A DNA stretch of 64,000 nucleotides from Rhizobiales bacterium Ga0077537 (GTDB lineage Bacteria > Pseudomonadota > Alphaproteobacteria > Rhizobiales > Hyphomicrobiaceae). Numbering within the stretch: position 1 is the stretch's first letter; every line of letters begins with the position of its first letter. A model generated the notes under the pieces. The model was not told where the DNA came from. It was given only the letters and a program-made list of their open reading frames with translations, and searched no databases. Position numbers and translations under genes: made by a program. This document shows positions 9,422 through 19,110 of this stretch, piece by piece. The stretch is from NCBI GenBank assembly GCA_001464955.1, contig LNEM01000037.1, positions 124,001-188,000 of the forward strand. The letters are read 5' to 3'.

Positions 9422-11854
9422 ATGACAGCGGACACTTCCGGCGAGCCGAAGGCGTTGCCGCCTCGAGAACCGTTCATGCCGCCGATGCCGGCCGCCGCCC
9501 GCTCGGCCTATGGCGGCACGCATCTGACACGCACCATTGCCATCGTGCTGGCCCCGCTGATGGTCGGCGTGCTGGCCGCGCTGTTCCTCGCGGTGCCGGA
9601 CCAGACGCGGGAGATCTACCGGATCTTCGCGCGCGACTATGCGTTGCAGCCGCCGCTCCCCGACGGCGCGACATGGCCGGTGCTCGCCGACTACGTCTGG
9701 ACGCGGCTGTCGCTGTCGCCGATCGACCTCAGCTGGATCGGGATCGCGCTCGCGGGCGTGCTGAACTGGCGGCTCGCCCGCAGTCTGACGCTGCAGTTCG
9801 GCGACGGGGCCATCACGGAGCGCTCGGTGCGCGGCGTCACGCTCCGGTGGCTGCCGCGGTTCTGCGGCGCCATCATTCCGTTCGGTGCGGCGACGGGGCT
9901 GCTGCTGGCCGCAGGCGACGTCCGGCGTCTGCCGTTCGATCTCGCGGCCCAGGCATCAGGCGCGACCGAGGAAGAGGCAGCGGCGAACCTGATCGTGGTC
10001 GCGGGGCTGTTCTTCGCCACCGGCCTCGCGCTGCTCGTCTGGGCGTGGTGGCGCACGCACAACAAGCACTACACGCACAACAAGCACTACAAGTACTCGG
10101 ACAACGGGGCAGCGCTGTTCTCGGCGACGACCGTGACGCTGATGATCGGCGCGACGCTGGCGCTGATCGTGCTCTTTGCGACGGCGATCACGGGAAGCGC
10201 GGGGGTCCATGCCGCGTGGGCGCTCCGGACCCCGGCGCTGTTCTGCCTGTTCATCATGCTGCTCGCTTATTTCGCCACCGGTCTCAGCGTGCTGACGCTG
10301 CGGTCTGGCATTCCCATCGTGCCGCTGATGGCGCTCGGTGTGCTGCTGATCGCGGTGTTCGACTTCAACGACAATCACGGCGTGCCAACGGCGGCGAGCC
10401 CGGCGGCGGTCGCGAAGCCGTCGACGCGGGAGGCGTTCCAGAAGTGGTATGAGGCGCGGGCCGACCGGGCGGTCTACGAGCGGGCGGGCAAGCCCTATCC
10501 GGTGTTCCTGGTGACTGCGGCCGGCGGCGGCATCTACGCGACGGACTTCGCGGCCACCGCGCTCGCCCGGATGCAGGACCGGTGCGCGGCGTTCGCGCAG
10601 CACGTGTTCGCGGTGAGCGGCGTCTCGGGCGGGGGGCTCGGCGCGGCCATCTTCGCCAACCTCGTCGGCGGCACGCGGCAAGTCACGGCAGCCGAGATCG
10701 GCAACGGCGATCCGTGCGCGGCACGGCCGCCGGTAGTCGGACGGGCATCGCTCGAGGCGCGGGCCGGATCGGTCGTCAGTCAGGACTATCTGTCGCCGAT
10801 CGTGGCGGCGGGGCTGTTTCCGGATTTCTTCCAGCGATTCCTGCCGATCGCCATCCCGCTTCTCGACCGGGCGCGGGCCTTCGAGGCGACGCTCGACATC
10901 GGCTGGGCGCGGAGCGACACGGGATGCACGGGCGCGGGATGCCAGCCCTTCGCGCGGCCGTTCCTCGGCACGTGGCGGCCGGACGGCACGGCGCCGGCGC
11001 TGGTGCTCAACGCGACGAACGTCGACACGGGCTATCGCACGGTGCTGGCGCCGTTCGCCATCGCACGCGACGTGCCGGGCGAGTATTCGGCGCTCGAGGA
11101 CTTCCACGAGACGCTGGCCGGTACAGGCGCGGGACAGGCGGGCGTCGACGTGAGCCTCGGCGTGGCGGTGTCGCTCTCGGCGCGGTTTCCGTGGGTGATG
11201 CCGGCGGCGAGCGTGCGATCGGCGGACGGGGCGCGCACGGTGCGGCTGCTCGACGGCGGTATTTTCGAGAACTCCGGCGTCGATACGCTGACCGACATGC
11301 TGATCGACCTCCGGGGGCTCGAGACGCCTCCGGCGGAGCGGCCAGCGGAACTCCGGAACGCGCCATGGGTGGTGTTCCATCCCCTCATCATCAGTGGCTT
11401 CCAGCTCAGTTCCCCGGAGACGGCGAACGGGCTCCGCGGCGAGGCGCTGTCGCCGGTGTCGGCGATGCTCGCGGCGCGGGTGCAGCGGGCCGGCATGGCC
11501 TCCTACCGGTTGTTCCTCGAGCGTGGCTACAATTGCGGCAAGGACGACCAGTCGGCCAAATGCCGCGAGAACGGGCTCAGGTTCCTCGTCCTCAACCACG
11601 TCGATTACCGTCTGCCGCTCGGATGGCAGGTGTCGGATTTCACGCGGCGCGTCGTCGCGAGCCACGTCGGCAACGCCGCGCGTTGCGATCCCATTCCGCG
11701 CATCCGGAGCATGTTCACGGGCGGGCCCAATCCGGAATTGCGGAGCCAGCGGCAGCACTACACGCAGCGAGAGAACGACTGCACGGCATGCTCGGTGATG
11801 CAGGCGCTGCGCGCACAAGCGCTCAAGGGCAGCGATCTCTGCCGGGGAACGTAA
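9422..11854 (+). CDS. Membrane-anchored patatin-like phospholipase
   Basis: A protein of about 810 residues. The first 330 residues hold roughly seven hydrophobic helices (for example IVLAPLMVGVLAALFL and LFCLFIMLLAYFATGLSVL). The C-terminal half is patatin-like: a glycine-rich oxyanion loop in VTAAGGGIYA, the nucleophile elbow GVSGG with Ser at about 402, and the dyad aspartate in LLDGGIFENSG at about 611. Patatin-like enzymes hydrolyse acyl-lipid esters with a Ser-Asp dyad. An in-frame 18-bp tandem duplication gives HNKHYTHNKHY at about 214-224. The start is uncertain: ATG 9422 is chosen, while ATG 9341 would add 27 residues. No operon partners are visible. Confidence 0.8.
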   Translation: MTADTSGEPKALPPREPFMPPMPAAARSAYGGTHLTRTIAIVLAPLMVGVLAALFLAVPDQTREIYRIFARDYALQPPLPDGATWPVLADYVWTRLSLSPIDLSWIGIALAGVLNWRLARSLTLQFGDGAITERSVRGVTLRWLPRFCGAIIPFGAATGLLLAAGDVRRLPFDLAAQASGATEEEAAANLIVVAGLFFATGLALLVWAWWRTHNKHYTHNKHYKYSDNGAALFSATTVTLMIGATLALIVLFATAITGSAGVHAAWALRTPALFCLFIMLLAYFATGLSVLTLRSGIPIVPLMALGVLLIAVFDFNDNHGVPTAASPAAVAKPSTREAFQKWYEARADRAVYERAGKPYPVFLVTAAGGGIYATDFAATALARMQDRCAAFAQHVFAVSGVSGGGLGAAIFANLVGGTRQVTAAEIGNGDPCAARPPVVGRASLEARAGSVVSQDYLSPIVAAGLFPDFFQRFLPIAIPLLDRARAFEATLDIGWARSDTGCTGAGCQPFARPFLGTWRPDGTAPALVLNATNVDTGYRTVLAPFAIARDVPGEYSALEDFHETLAGTGAGQAGVDVSLGVAVSLSARFPWVMPAASVRSADGARTVRLLDGGIFENSGVDTLTDMLIDLRGLETPPAERPAELRNAPWVVFHPLIISGFQLSSPETANGLRGEALSPVSAMLAARVQRAGMASYRLFLERGYNCGKDDQSAKCRENGLRFLVLNHVDYRLPLGWQVSDFTRRVVASHVGNAARCDPIPRIRSMFTGGPNPELRSQRQHYTQRENDCTACSVMQALRAQALKGSDLCRGT
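10055..10090 (+). repeat. 18-bp perfect tandem duplication inside patatin-like gene
   Basis: Two adjacent identical 18-bp units (10055-10072 and 10073-10090) encode THNKHY twice, followed by a degenerate KY. The duplication is in frame and lies in a cytoplasmic or periplasmic loop between membrane helices. Confidence 0.9.
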
Positions 11855-11987
11855 TCGGGCCACAGGGGGTGTGGATCGCGGGGACGAGGCGCGGAAAAGC
11901 ATCGCGCCGGTTCACGCGAGCCGGTATCGGACAAGAGTTGATCTGTGCGCGGGCCGGGCAGGCTCCGCGAGAGTGCGGGAGTTGGGG

Positions 11988-13094
11988 ATGCGTTGGGACA
12001 AGCCCGTCGTCTTCTGGTTGGTCACCGGGCTCATGCTCGTCGGGCTGATCGCGCTCCTTCGGGACGCGCTGCTGCCGTTCGCGCTGGCGGCCGCGATCGC
12101 CTATTTCCTCAATCCGATCACCAACGTCTTGCAGCGGATCGGGCTCGGCCGGACGCTCGCGTCGCTGCTGGTCGTCGCCTGCATGGCGACGACGCTGGCG
12201 GCGGTGCTGTTCTTCCTGCTGCCGCTCCTCGTCGGGCAGATGCGGCAGCTCGCGCAATCGCTGCCCGGCGACCTTGCGCGGCTGCAATCGGGGCTCGAAG
12301 CCTGGGGCGCGGCGCATCTCGGCGAAAGCTTTCCGGCGTTCAAGGCCGGGCTCGAGCGAGCGCTCACGGAACTGGCGCAAAGCTCGTCCAACATGATCGG
12401 CGGCCTGGCTCAGGGGCTCTGGAGCCGGGGGCTCGCGGTCGTGAACCTGATCTCGCTGGTGCTGGTGACGCCTGTCGTCGCGTTCTATCTGCTGCGGGAC
12501 TGGGGCAAGATGCTCGGGCGCATCGACGGCTGGTTGCCGCGCGCACACGCCGACACGATCCGGCGGCTGGCGGGCGACGTCGATACGGCGGTGAGCGCCT
12601 TCGTGCGCGGGCAGGGGACGATCTGCCTGATCCTCGCGATCCTCTACGCGGGGGCGCTGACAGCCATCGGGCTCAGCTACGGGCTCGTCATCGGGCTGGC
12701 GACGGGGCTGCTCGCGTTCATTCCGATGGTCGGATGGGCGCTCGGGCTGGTGCTGGCGCTCGTCATCGCGATCGCGCAGGCGTGGCCTGATACGACGCTG
12801 CCGCTGATGGTGCTCGGCATCTACGGTGCTGGGATGGCGCTCGATTCGGCGGTGCTGTCGCCGTCGATCGTGGGGCAGCGGGTGGGCTTGCATCCGGTGT
12901 GGCTGATGCTGGCGCTGTTTGCGTTCAGCGCGCTGTTCGGTTTTCTCGGGGTGCTGGTCGCGGTGCCGGTGGCGGCGGCCATCGCCGTGCTGGTGCGGTT
13001 CGCGCGCGACCGGTATCTCGCGAGCGACATCTATCACGGCGGGCGGCCCCCTCAGCCGCCGGACGTACCGCCAGCGCCGGCCACGGTCGGGTGA
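11988..13094 (+). CDS. AI-2E family transporter (PerM/YdiK-like)
   Basis: A polytopic membrane protein of 368 residues in the AI-2E exporter family. An N-terminal helix pair carries the family motif LLPFALAAAIAYFLNPI. A cytoplasmic or periplasmic helical domain follows, and then the C-terminal helix cluster with the GLLAFIPMVGWALGL and SPSIVGQRVGLHP motifs. Members export small molecules or act as Na+/H+ antiporters; the substrate here is unknown. The ATG at 11988 matches the usual family N-terminus. It is followed three bases later by hdaA, and this perM-hdaA pairing is common in Hyphomicrobiales. Confidence 0.92.
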   Translation: MRWDKPVVFWLVTGLMLVGLIALLRDALLPFALAAAIAYFLNPITNVLQRIGLGRTLASLLVVACMATTLAAVLFFLLPLLVGQMRQLAQSLPGDLARLQSGLEAWGAAHLGESFPAFKAGLERALTELAQSSSNMIGGLAQGLWSRGLAVVNLISLVLVTPVVAFYLLRDWGKMLGRIDGWLPRAHADTIRRLAGDVDTAVSAFVRGQGTICLILAILYAGALTAIGLSYGLVIGLATGLLAFIPMVGWALGLVLALVIAIAQAWPDTTLPLMVLGIYGAGMALDSAVLSPSIVGQRVGLHPVWLMLALFAFSALFGFLGVLVAVPVAAAIAVLVRFARDRYLASDIYHGGRPPQPPDVPPAPATVG

Positions 13095-13097
13095 GCC

Positions 13098-13787
13098 ATG
13101 AGCGAACCGCGGCAACTGGTGCTCGATCTCGGCCACAGGACGGCGCTCGGCGCGGAAGATTTCCTCGTCGGCGGATCGAATGCGGCTGCGGTGGCGCTGA
13201 TCGACCAGTGGCCCGACTGGCCCGGGCCGGCGGCGCTGGTGGTGGGCCCGAAGCAGTCGGGCAAGAGCCATCTGGCGCACGTCTGGCGGCATAAATCTGG
13301 GGCCGAGACGCTGACGGCGGCGGCCCTCGGCGAAGCGGATGTGGCGCGTCTTTCACCCGGCGGGGCGCTGGTGGTCGAGGATCTCGATCAGGGCATCGGC
13401 TGCGAGCGGACGCTGTTTCATCTCTTCAACCTCGCCCGCGAGCATCGGGGCAGCCTGCTGCTGACGAGTGCCGCCGCGCCCGGCGATCTCGCCGTCACGC
13501 TGCCGGACCTCCGATCGCGGCTCAGGGCGGCCGTACTGGTCGAGATCTCGCCGCCGGACGACGGCCTGTTGCGGGCGGTGCTGGTCAAGCACTTCGCGGA
13601 CCGCCAGATCACGGTCGATCCGCAGGTGATCAGCTATCTGATGACGAACATGGAGCGCACCATGGCGGCGGCTGCCAGCATCGTGGCGGCGATCGACCAG
13701 GTGGCGCTCGCGGAACGGCGGAAGGTGAGCCGGATGCTCGCGGCGGAGGTGCTGACGCGAATTCGGCAGGGCGGCGAGAGCGCCTGA
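13098..13787 (+). CDS. hdaA: DnaA regulatory inactivator homolog HdaA
   Basis: A 229-residue AAA+ protein related to the DnaA ATPase domain but without the DNA-binding domain IV. The N-terminal QLVLDLGHRTALGAEDFLVG resembles the clamp-binding peptide and lead-in of Hda. Walker A is GPKQSGKSHL and the Walker B region is GALVVEDLDQG. Hda with the loaded sliding clamp stimulates ATP hydrolysis on DnaA to prevent re-initiation of replication. It lies directly downstream of the AI-2E transporter gene. Length and domain content fit the Caulobacter-type HdaA. Confidence 0.9.
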   Translation: MSEPRQLVLDLGHRTALGAEDFLVGGSNAAAVALIDQWPDWPGPAALVVGPKQSGKSHLAHVWRHKSGAETLTAAALGEADVARLSPGGALVVEDLDQGIGCERTLFHLFNLAREHRGSLLLTSAAAPGDLAVTLPDLRSRLRAAVLVEISPPDDGLLRAVLVKHFADRQITVDPQVISYLMTNMERTMAAAASIVAAIDQVALAERRKVSRMLAAEVLTRIRQGGESA

Positions 13788-13793
13788 GCAGCC

Positions 13794-14432
13794 TCAGCCG
13801 TCGAGCGGGAGCGCGGGCGCCGTCGGATGCAGCAGCGGGCGGTAGCCGGCAGAGAGAACGGCAGCAATCGCGGGCGGCGTGAGCATCTCGGCCATGCCGT
13901 CAGCCGGGCGCGGGACCGGCGGGCCGTAACCATCGGGCGTCCACAGGAACAGCCGATCGGGCGTGACCAGATGCGGCGCGCCACCATGGCGGACGAACGC
14001 GGCCGGCGGCAGGCTCGCGAACGGCACGACGTGCGTGCGCTTGGCGCCGCCGGGCAGCAGCCGCTCGGCCTGCAGCACGCGGTCCATGTCCGGTGCCGAC
14101 GGGCGCTCGGGGAGGCCCTTGGCCGCGGACCAGAGCGTCGCGAAGGCGAGCGCGTCGGCGCGGCGGCATTCGAAGCAGGGGCGGTGGCCGGCCGCCAGCG
14201 CGGTCGCCTCATCGAGGAAGAACAGCTCGGTGTAGCGCCGGGGCGTCATGACCTGCCGGCGGCGGCCCTTGAACGACAGCACGCAGCAGATCCATTGTCG
14301 TGACGCCCAGCGCCGCCGGGTCAGGCACCGCGCGTCATCGTGGATCGCGCCGCCGCGATTGCCCATGACGAGGCCGCGGGCGGCAATCGCCACGATCTCA
14401 CCGTCGGGTGTCACTCGGTTCTGGAGCGGCAT
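13794..14432 (-). CDS. Conserved hypothetical protein (CFEC motif)
   Basis: A 212-residue protein with no assignable function. It begins MPLQNRVTPDGEIVAI, has a WICC pair (RRRWASRQWICCVLSFKGRRR) and a second Cys pair in GHRPCFECRRADALAF. The four cysteines and the basic surroundings suggest a metal site, but this is inference. The C-terminal part is Pro-rich. It converges with hdaA (6-bp gap) and is divergent from the enoyl-CoA hydratase gene, so it is transcribed alone. I recognise the sequence style as a conserved alphaproteobacterial hypothetical. Confidence 0.75.
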   Translation of the reverse strand: MPLQNRVTPDGEIVAIAARGLVMGNRGGAIHDDARCLTRRRWASRQWICCVLSFKGRRRQVMTPRRYTELFFLDEATALAAGHRPCFECRRADALAFATLWSAAKGLPERPSAPDMDRVLQAERLLPGGAKRTHVVPFASLPPAAFVRHGGAPHLVTPDRLFLWTPDGYGPPVPRPADGMAEMLTPPAIAAVLSAGYRPLLHPTAPALPLDG

Positions 14433-14473
14433 CGCTCAATCTGCCAGTCTCGGGGTTCGCGAAGGAGCCAAGC

Positions 14474-15265
14474 ATGACCGAAGCCACCATCCATGTGAAG
14501 ATTTCAGATCGCGCCGCAGGGGCGCGCGTCGCGACCGTGACGGTCGATAACAGCCGCCGCCTCAACTGCCTCTCGACGGCGCTCGTCGTGGGCTTGCGCG
14601 ACGCCTTCGAGCGGCTCGGCGCGGACGAGACGATCCGGGCCATCGTGCTGACGGGGGCCGGGGATCGCAGCTTCATCGGCGGCGCGGACCTGCAGGAACT
14701 CGGCGGACTCTGCGCCGAAAGCGGGCGGCTCTACATCACGCGGCTGCACATGGCGTGCAAGGCGATCCGGGAGTGTCCGGCGCCCGTCATCGCGCGGATC
14801 AACGGGTTCTGCCTCGGCGCGGGGCTCGAGGTGGCGGCGTCGGCCGACATGCGGGTCGTGGCGGAGGGCGCTGTGCTCGGCATGCCGGAGGTGGTCATGG
14901 GGCTACCGTCGGTGATCGAGGCGGCGCTGCTGCCGGGCCTCATCGGATGGGGCAAGACGCGCGAGATCCTGCTCACGGGCGAGACGTTCGGCGCCAAGGC
15001 CGCGCTCGAGATGGGGTTCGCGCAGAAGATTGCAGCGCCGGGGGAAGTCGATGCAGCGGTGGAGCACTGGATCGGGCACATCCTGAAGGCGACGCCGAAG
15101 GCCGTCCGGGCGCAGAAACTGCTCATGAACAGGTGGGAGAAAGTGTCCGTAGCCGAAGGCGTCTATGCCGGCATCGACGCGCTGTCGGACGCCTACCGGA
15201 CCGGCGAGCCACAGGCCGCGATCGCTGCCTTCTTCGCCGAAAAGGCCCGACACAAGGCCCGCTGA
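14474..15265 (+). CDS. Enoyl-CoA hydratase/isomerase family protein
   Basis: A 263-residue crotonase-fold protein. The oxyanion-hole motif SFIGGADLQEL and the segment GFCLGAGLEVAASADMR with its acidic residue are both present. The second acidic residue falls in GMPEVVMGLPS, so hydratase chemistry is plausible. Crotonase-family enzymes hydrate or isomerise acyl-CoA thioesters; the substrate is not evident. A clear AAGGAG site six bases before ATG 14474 fixes the start. It is followed 29 bases later by an acyl-CoA ligase gene, forming a two-gene unit probably used to activate and process an organic acid. Confidence 0.9.
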   Translation: MTEATIHVKISDRAAGARVATVTVDNSRRLNCLSTALVVGLRDAFERLGADETIRAIVLTGAGDRSFIGGADLQELGGLCAESGRLYITRLHMACKAIRECPAPVIARINGFCLGAGLEVAASADMRVVAEGAVLGMPEVVMGLPSVIEAALLPGLIGWGKTREILLTGETFGAKAALEMGFAQKIAAPGEVDAAVEHWIGHILKATPKAVRAQKLLMNRWEKVSVAEGVYAGIDALSDAYRTGEPQAAIAAFFAEKARHKAR

Positions 15266-15294
15266 GCGCCAGAACGATACGCCACGAGGAGCCC

Positions 15295-16956
15295 ATGCGA
15301 GACGATCACCTCAGAGGCATCGCGCGTCGCCAGCGACATGCAGAGCTGGCCGCCGGATTTCGATGGGACGTGCCGGAGACGTTCAACTTCGGCACCGACG
15401 TGGTCGACGCCTGGGCCGCCGAGCGCGACGGGCTAGCGCTCATCTGGGAGAACGCGGCCGGTGATGCGGCAAGCTTCCGGTATTCCGACATGGCGCGGCT
15501 GTCGAGCCGGATGGCGTCGGCGCTGGCGCGGGAGGGCGTCGGCAAGGGCGACCGCGTGATCGTGATGCTGCCGCGCATTCCGGAGTGGCAGATCGCGCTT
15601 GTCGCGTGCCTGAAGATCGGGGCGATCGCCATTCCCGCGATCGAGATGCTGACGGCGCGGGACATCACGTACCGGGTGCGCAATGCGGAGGCGAAGGCGT
15701 TCATCTGCCGGGGCGAGCAAGTCGGCAAGCTCGCCGAGGCGGCGGGCGAGGTGCCGGTCCGGATCGCGGTCGGCGGGGCGCCGGGGTGGATCGACTGGGA
15801 GGCGGCGCTCACGGCCGGGACCGAGGACTACGCGGCCGCTCGGGTGGCGGCGGAAGATCCCGTGCTCATGTACTACACGTCCGGCTCGACGGGGCATCCG
15901 AAGGGCGTACTGCATGCGGCACGGGCGCTTTATGCGTGGCGGATGCAGGCCTACATGTGGCTCGACCTCGAGCCCGACGACCGCATCTGGTGCACGGCCG
16001 ACACCGGCTGGAGCAAGGCCGGGACCAGCGTCATCTGGGGGCCGTGGAGCGCGGGGGCGTGCGCGTTCTTCTACGACGGGCCGTTCGTGCCGGTGAACCG
16101 GCTGCGGCTCCTCGACAAGCACCGGATCACGGTGTTCTGCGCGTCGGGGACCGAGATCCTGCGGCTCGTCAACGAAAGCATCGGCGCCTACGATCTGGCA
16201 GCGCTTCGGCGCACCGTGTCGGCCGGCGAAGCGATGAGCCCGGCGGCGGCCGAGCGGTGGCAGGCGGCCACGGGCTCGCTGGTTGCCGAGGCCTACGGGC
16301 AGACCGAGGCGCTGATGATGGTGCTCAACTACCCGTCAGAGCCGGTTCGTCTCGGCTCGATGGGCCGGCCGCAGCCGGGCCTCGACATCGACATCGTCGA
16401 CGACGCGGGGGTGCGGCAGCCGGTCGGGGCGGAGGGGCATGTGGCGCTGCTCACGCCGTCGCCGCAGCTCATGCTCGGCTACTGGAAGGATCCGGAACGG
16501 ACGACACAGTGCTTCACCGACGGGCCGGACGGGCGCTGGTACCTCTCCGGCGACCGGGGCACCAAGGACGCGGACGGCTACCTCTGGTATGCCGGGCGCG
16601 CCGACGACGTGATCAATTCGGCTGGCTACCGGATCGGGCCGCTGGAAGTGGAGAACGCGCTCCTCGAGCACAAGGCCGTGCAGGAGTGCGCCGTGGTGCC
16701 GAGCCCGGACACCGAGCGTGGCGAAGTGGTCAAGGCGTTCGTCGTGTTGCGTGAGGGCTTTGCCGGAGATGCGGCGCTCGTCACCGAGTTGCAGGATCAC
16801 GTGAAGAGCGTGACTGCCCCCTACAAGTATCCACGACGGATCGAATTCGTGGCCGAGATCCCGAAAACGGTCACCGGCAAGATCCGCCGGCGGACGCTCA
16901 GGGACCTCGAGACCGAACGGGCGCGCGGCAGCGGACACGACAGCCGGCGGCGGTAG
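15295..16956 (+). CDS. Acyl-CoA synthetase (AMP-forming)
   Basis: A 553-residue ANL-superfamily ligase. The P-loop motif YYTSGSTGHPKG, the YGQTEA motif, the hinge region YLSGDRG...YAGRADDVINSAGYRIGP and the C-terminal lysine motif PKTVTGKIRR are all present. It activates a carboxylic acid with ATP to the acyl adenylate and then the CoA thioester. Similarity in layout to medium-chain or acetoacetyl/benzoate-type ligases is suggestive, but the substrate cannot be read from the sequence. ATG 15295 follows a CGAGGAG ribosome site. It is paired with the upstream enoyl-CoA hydratase. Confidence 0.92.
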   Translation: MRDDHLRGIARRQRHAELAAGFRWDVPETFNFGTDVVDAWAAERDGLALIWENAAGDAASFRYSDMARLSSRMASALAREGVGKGDRVIVMLPRIPEWQIALVACLKIGAIAIPAIEMLTARDITYRVRNAEAKAFICRGEQVGKLAEAAGEVPVRIAVGGAPGWIDWEAALTAGTEDYAAARVAAEDPVLMYYTSGSTGHPKGVLHAARALYAWRMQAYMWLDLEPDDRIWCTADTGWSKAGTSVIWGPWSAGACAFFYDGPFVPVNRLRLLDKHRITVFCASGTEILRLVNESIGAYDLAALRRTVSAGEAMSPAAAERWQAATGSLVAEAYGQTEALMMVLNYPSEPVRLGSMGRPQPGLDIDIVDDAGVRQPVGAEGHVALLTPSPQLMLGYWKDPERTTQCFTDGPDGRWYLSGDRGTKDADGYLWYAGRADDVINSAGYRIGPLEVENALLEHKAVQECAVVPSPDTERGEVVKAFVVLREGFAGDAALVTELQDHVKSVTAPYKYPRRIEFVAEIPKTVTGKIRRRTLRDLETERARGSGHDSRRR

Positions 16957-17121
16957 CGTGTTCGCGGAACGCCGAGCAAGAGATCGGAAACCGCCTGCGA
17001 AGAAAGCCGATTGTATCGGCCGTGGCCACTGGACGCACGGCCAGACGTACCTATATCAATGTCAATCCGTCCGCCCCCGCTCTTTCGGGTTTCCAGGAGG
17101 CGGCCCAACACAGAGGGTGAA

Positions 17122-18087
17122 ATGAGAACCCGTTCCATCGCGCTTTCCAGCAGAATTCTCGCCGTCGTGGCCATGGTGGCCGGCGGCGCCATGGTCGCCG
17201 CAGACTATGCCGAGGCCCGTAGCGGCAAAGGCGGCAGCGTGGGCAGCCGCGGCAGCAAGACATACAGCGCGCCTCCGGCGACGAACACCGCGCCGCGCAC
17301 CGCGCAGCCGATCCAGCAATCGATCACGCAGCCGGGTCGTACCGCCGCCGGAGCCGCCGCCAATACGGCGACGCAGGCGGCCCGCGGCGGCCTGATGCGC
17401 AACCTGCTCATGGGCGGCCTCATCGGCGCCGGCCTCATGGCGTTGTTCGGCATGGGCGGCAGCATGGCGGCCGTGCTCGGCTTCATCCTGCAGGGCCTGG
17501 TCATCGCGGGCCTCGTCATGCTGGTCATCGCCTTCTTCCGCAGCCGCAGCGCGGCCAACCGGCCGGCGATGGCACATGCGACCGCGACCGGTCGCGGGCC
17601 GCAGCCGAATCCGCAGCCCGCGCAGCAGCCGGCCGCGTACCGGACGGGCGCCGCCATGGGCGTCGCCGCACCCGAACTGCAGATCTCGGGTGACGACTTC
17701 AACGCCTTCGAGCGGATGCTGAAGGACGTGCAGCTCGCCTATGCCAACGCCGACGTGGACCGCCTCGGCGGCCTGCTGACGCCGGAGATGCTCTCGCACT
17801 TCGCGCGGGAACTCGACGAAAACAAGCGGCGCGGCGTGTCGAACGACCTGTCCGAGCCCAAGCTGCTGCAGGGTGACCTCGCCGAGTCCTGGCGCGAAGA
17901 TGGCGGCGAATACGCCACCGTCGCGATGCGCTACGAGATCATCGACGCGCTCGTCGAGCAGAAGACGGGCCGCGTGATCGAAGGCTCGACCAGCGAGCCG
18001 CAGGAAGTCGTGGAGCTGTGGACGTTCTGGCGTCCGGCCGGCGCGGGTCCCGACAAGTGGGAACTCTCGGCCATCCAGCAGGGCTAA
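17122..18087 (+). CDS. Tim44 domain-containing protein
   Basis: A 321-residue exported membrane protein. A signal peptide of about 33 residues ends near AEARS. A Ser/Gly/Thr-rich linker and two closely spaced Gly/Met-rich helices (LLMGGLIGAGLMALFGMGG and a second at about 128-146) follow, then the C-terminal Tim44-like domain (about 195-320) beginning DFNAFERMLKDVQLAY and ending FWRPAGAGPDKWELSAIQQG. Bacterial Tim44-like proteins are membrane-associated and distantly related to the mitochondrial import motor subunit; their function is poorly defined. Transcribed alone and followed by a strong terminator. Confidence 0.9.
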   Translation: MRTRSIALSSRILAVVAMVAGGAMVAADYAEARSGKGGSVGSRGSKTYSAPPATNTAPRTAQPIQQSITQPGRTAAGAAANTATQAARGGLMRNLLMGGLIGAGLMALFGMGGSMAAVLGFILQGLVIAGLVMLVIAFFRSRSAANRPAMAHATATGRGPQPNPQPAQQPAAYRTGAAMGVAAPELQISGDDFNAFERMLKDVQLAYANADVDRLGGLLTPEMLSHFARELDENKRRGVSNDLSEPKLLQGDLAESWREDGGEYATVAMRYEIIDALVEQKTGRVIEGSTSEPQEVVELWTFWRPAGAGPDKWELSAIQQG

Positions 18088-18117
18088 CGCCGGCTCTGAC
18101 TTCCACGACGATGATTC

Positions 18118-18148
18118 GGGGCTCCGTTCGCAAGGACGGAGCCCTTTT
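18118..18148 (+). terminator. Rho-independent terminator after Tim44-like gene
   Basis: A 9-bp stem, GGGCTCCGT and ACGGAGCCC, with a 9-base loop, followed by TTTT. It lies 30 bases after the stop codon. Confidence 0.85.
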
Positions 18149-18254
18149 CGTTGCGCATGGCGCAGGACGACGGGCGGGACAATCCGACCGGCGCATTGTT
18201 CCCGGCGGCGATATGGCCTAACTCTCAGGCGCACCAGACGATACGAGCCTCCCC

Positions 18255-18887
18255 ATGATGATCGCCATCGACGGACCAGCCGCCTCCGGCAAGGGGACGC
18301 TCGCGAAGCGTATCGCGGACCATTTCGGCTTCGCGTGCCTGGATACCGGCCTCCTTTACCGGGCGGTGGCGCGTGACGTGGCGGCGCGCGGGGAGGCCCT
18401 CGAGGACGAGGCTGCCGGTGCCAGGGCCGCGGAGACGCTCGAACTCGCGACGCTCGACGACCCGGAGCTTCGATCGCCGTCGGCGGGAGAGGCGGCGTCG
18501 GTCGTCGCCAAGCTGCCGGCGGTGCGGAAGGCGCTCCTCGACCTGCAGCGGACCTTTGCGGCGCGAGAGCCCGGGGCGGTGCTCGACGGGCGCGACATCG
18601 GGACAGTCGTGTGCCCCGACGCCGACATCAAGATCTTCGTCACGGCCGACCTCGGTGTGCGGGCAGGCCGGCGGTACGAGGAATTGCGCCGACGCGGCGA
18701 CCCGGTGACGCTCGCGGAGGTGACGGAGGTCCTGCGGCTCCGCGACGAGCGCGATCGGAGCCGGGCCGAGGCCCCCATGCGCCCCGCCGACGACGCGATC
18801 TTGCTCGACACGACCGACTTGGATATAGAAGCGGCATTCGATGCTGCCGTCGGGCTGATCATGAGGAGGATCGCTCGCCAGGGGTAG
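18255..18887 (+). CDS. cmk: Cytidylate kinase
   Basis: A 210-residue P-loop kinase that phosphorylates CMP and dCMP using ATP. The P-loop [17 protein letters not shown] is at the N-terminus, followed by the nucleotide-binding segment [14 protein letters not shown], the motif [23 protein letters not shown] and the lid [12 protein letters not shown]. Length fits the family. Two in-frame ATG codons (18255 and 18258) are equally possible. The order cmk-rpsA is the standard alphaproteobacterial arrangement; aroA, often upstream, is not in its usual place here. Confidence 0.96.
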   Translation: MMIAIDGPAASGKGTLAKRIADHFGFACLDTGLLYRAVARDVAARGEALEDEAAGARAAETLELATLDDPELRSPSAGEAASVVAKLPAVRKALLDLQRTFAAREPGAVLDGRDIGTVVCPDADIKIFVTADLGVRAGRRYEELRRRGDPVTLAEVTEVLRLRDERDRSRAEAPMRPADDAILLDTTDLDIEAAFDAAVGLIMRRIARQG

Positions 18888-19110
18888 ACCATAGGTCCAC
18901 CCAAATCCCGGCTAGAGGGCCCCGAGGCCCACTCGCGGCAGCTGATCGAGACAACCATACCCAGGGCGCCATGATTGGCGGCGCCGGACTGTCGGGGATC
19001 TCCTCGACGATCCGGTGCCTGTCTGTTTTGGCGCATTCCCCAACCCCGAGGCGCCCGGCTCCCGATCCGGGACGCGGCGCCTCCCACCAAGGCACGTTCC
19101 AGGAGACCTG

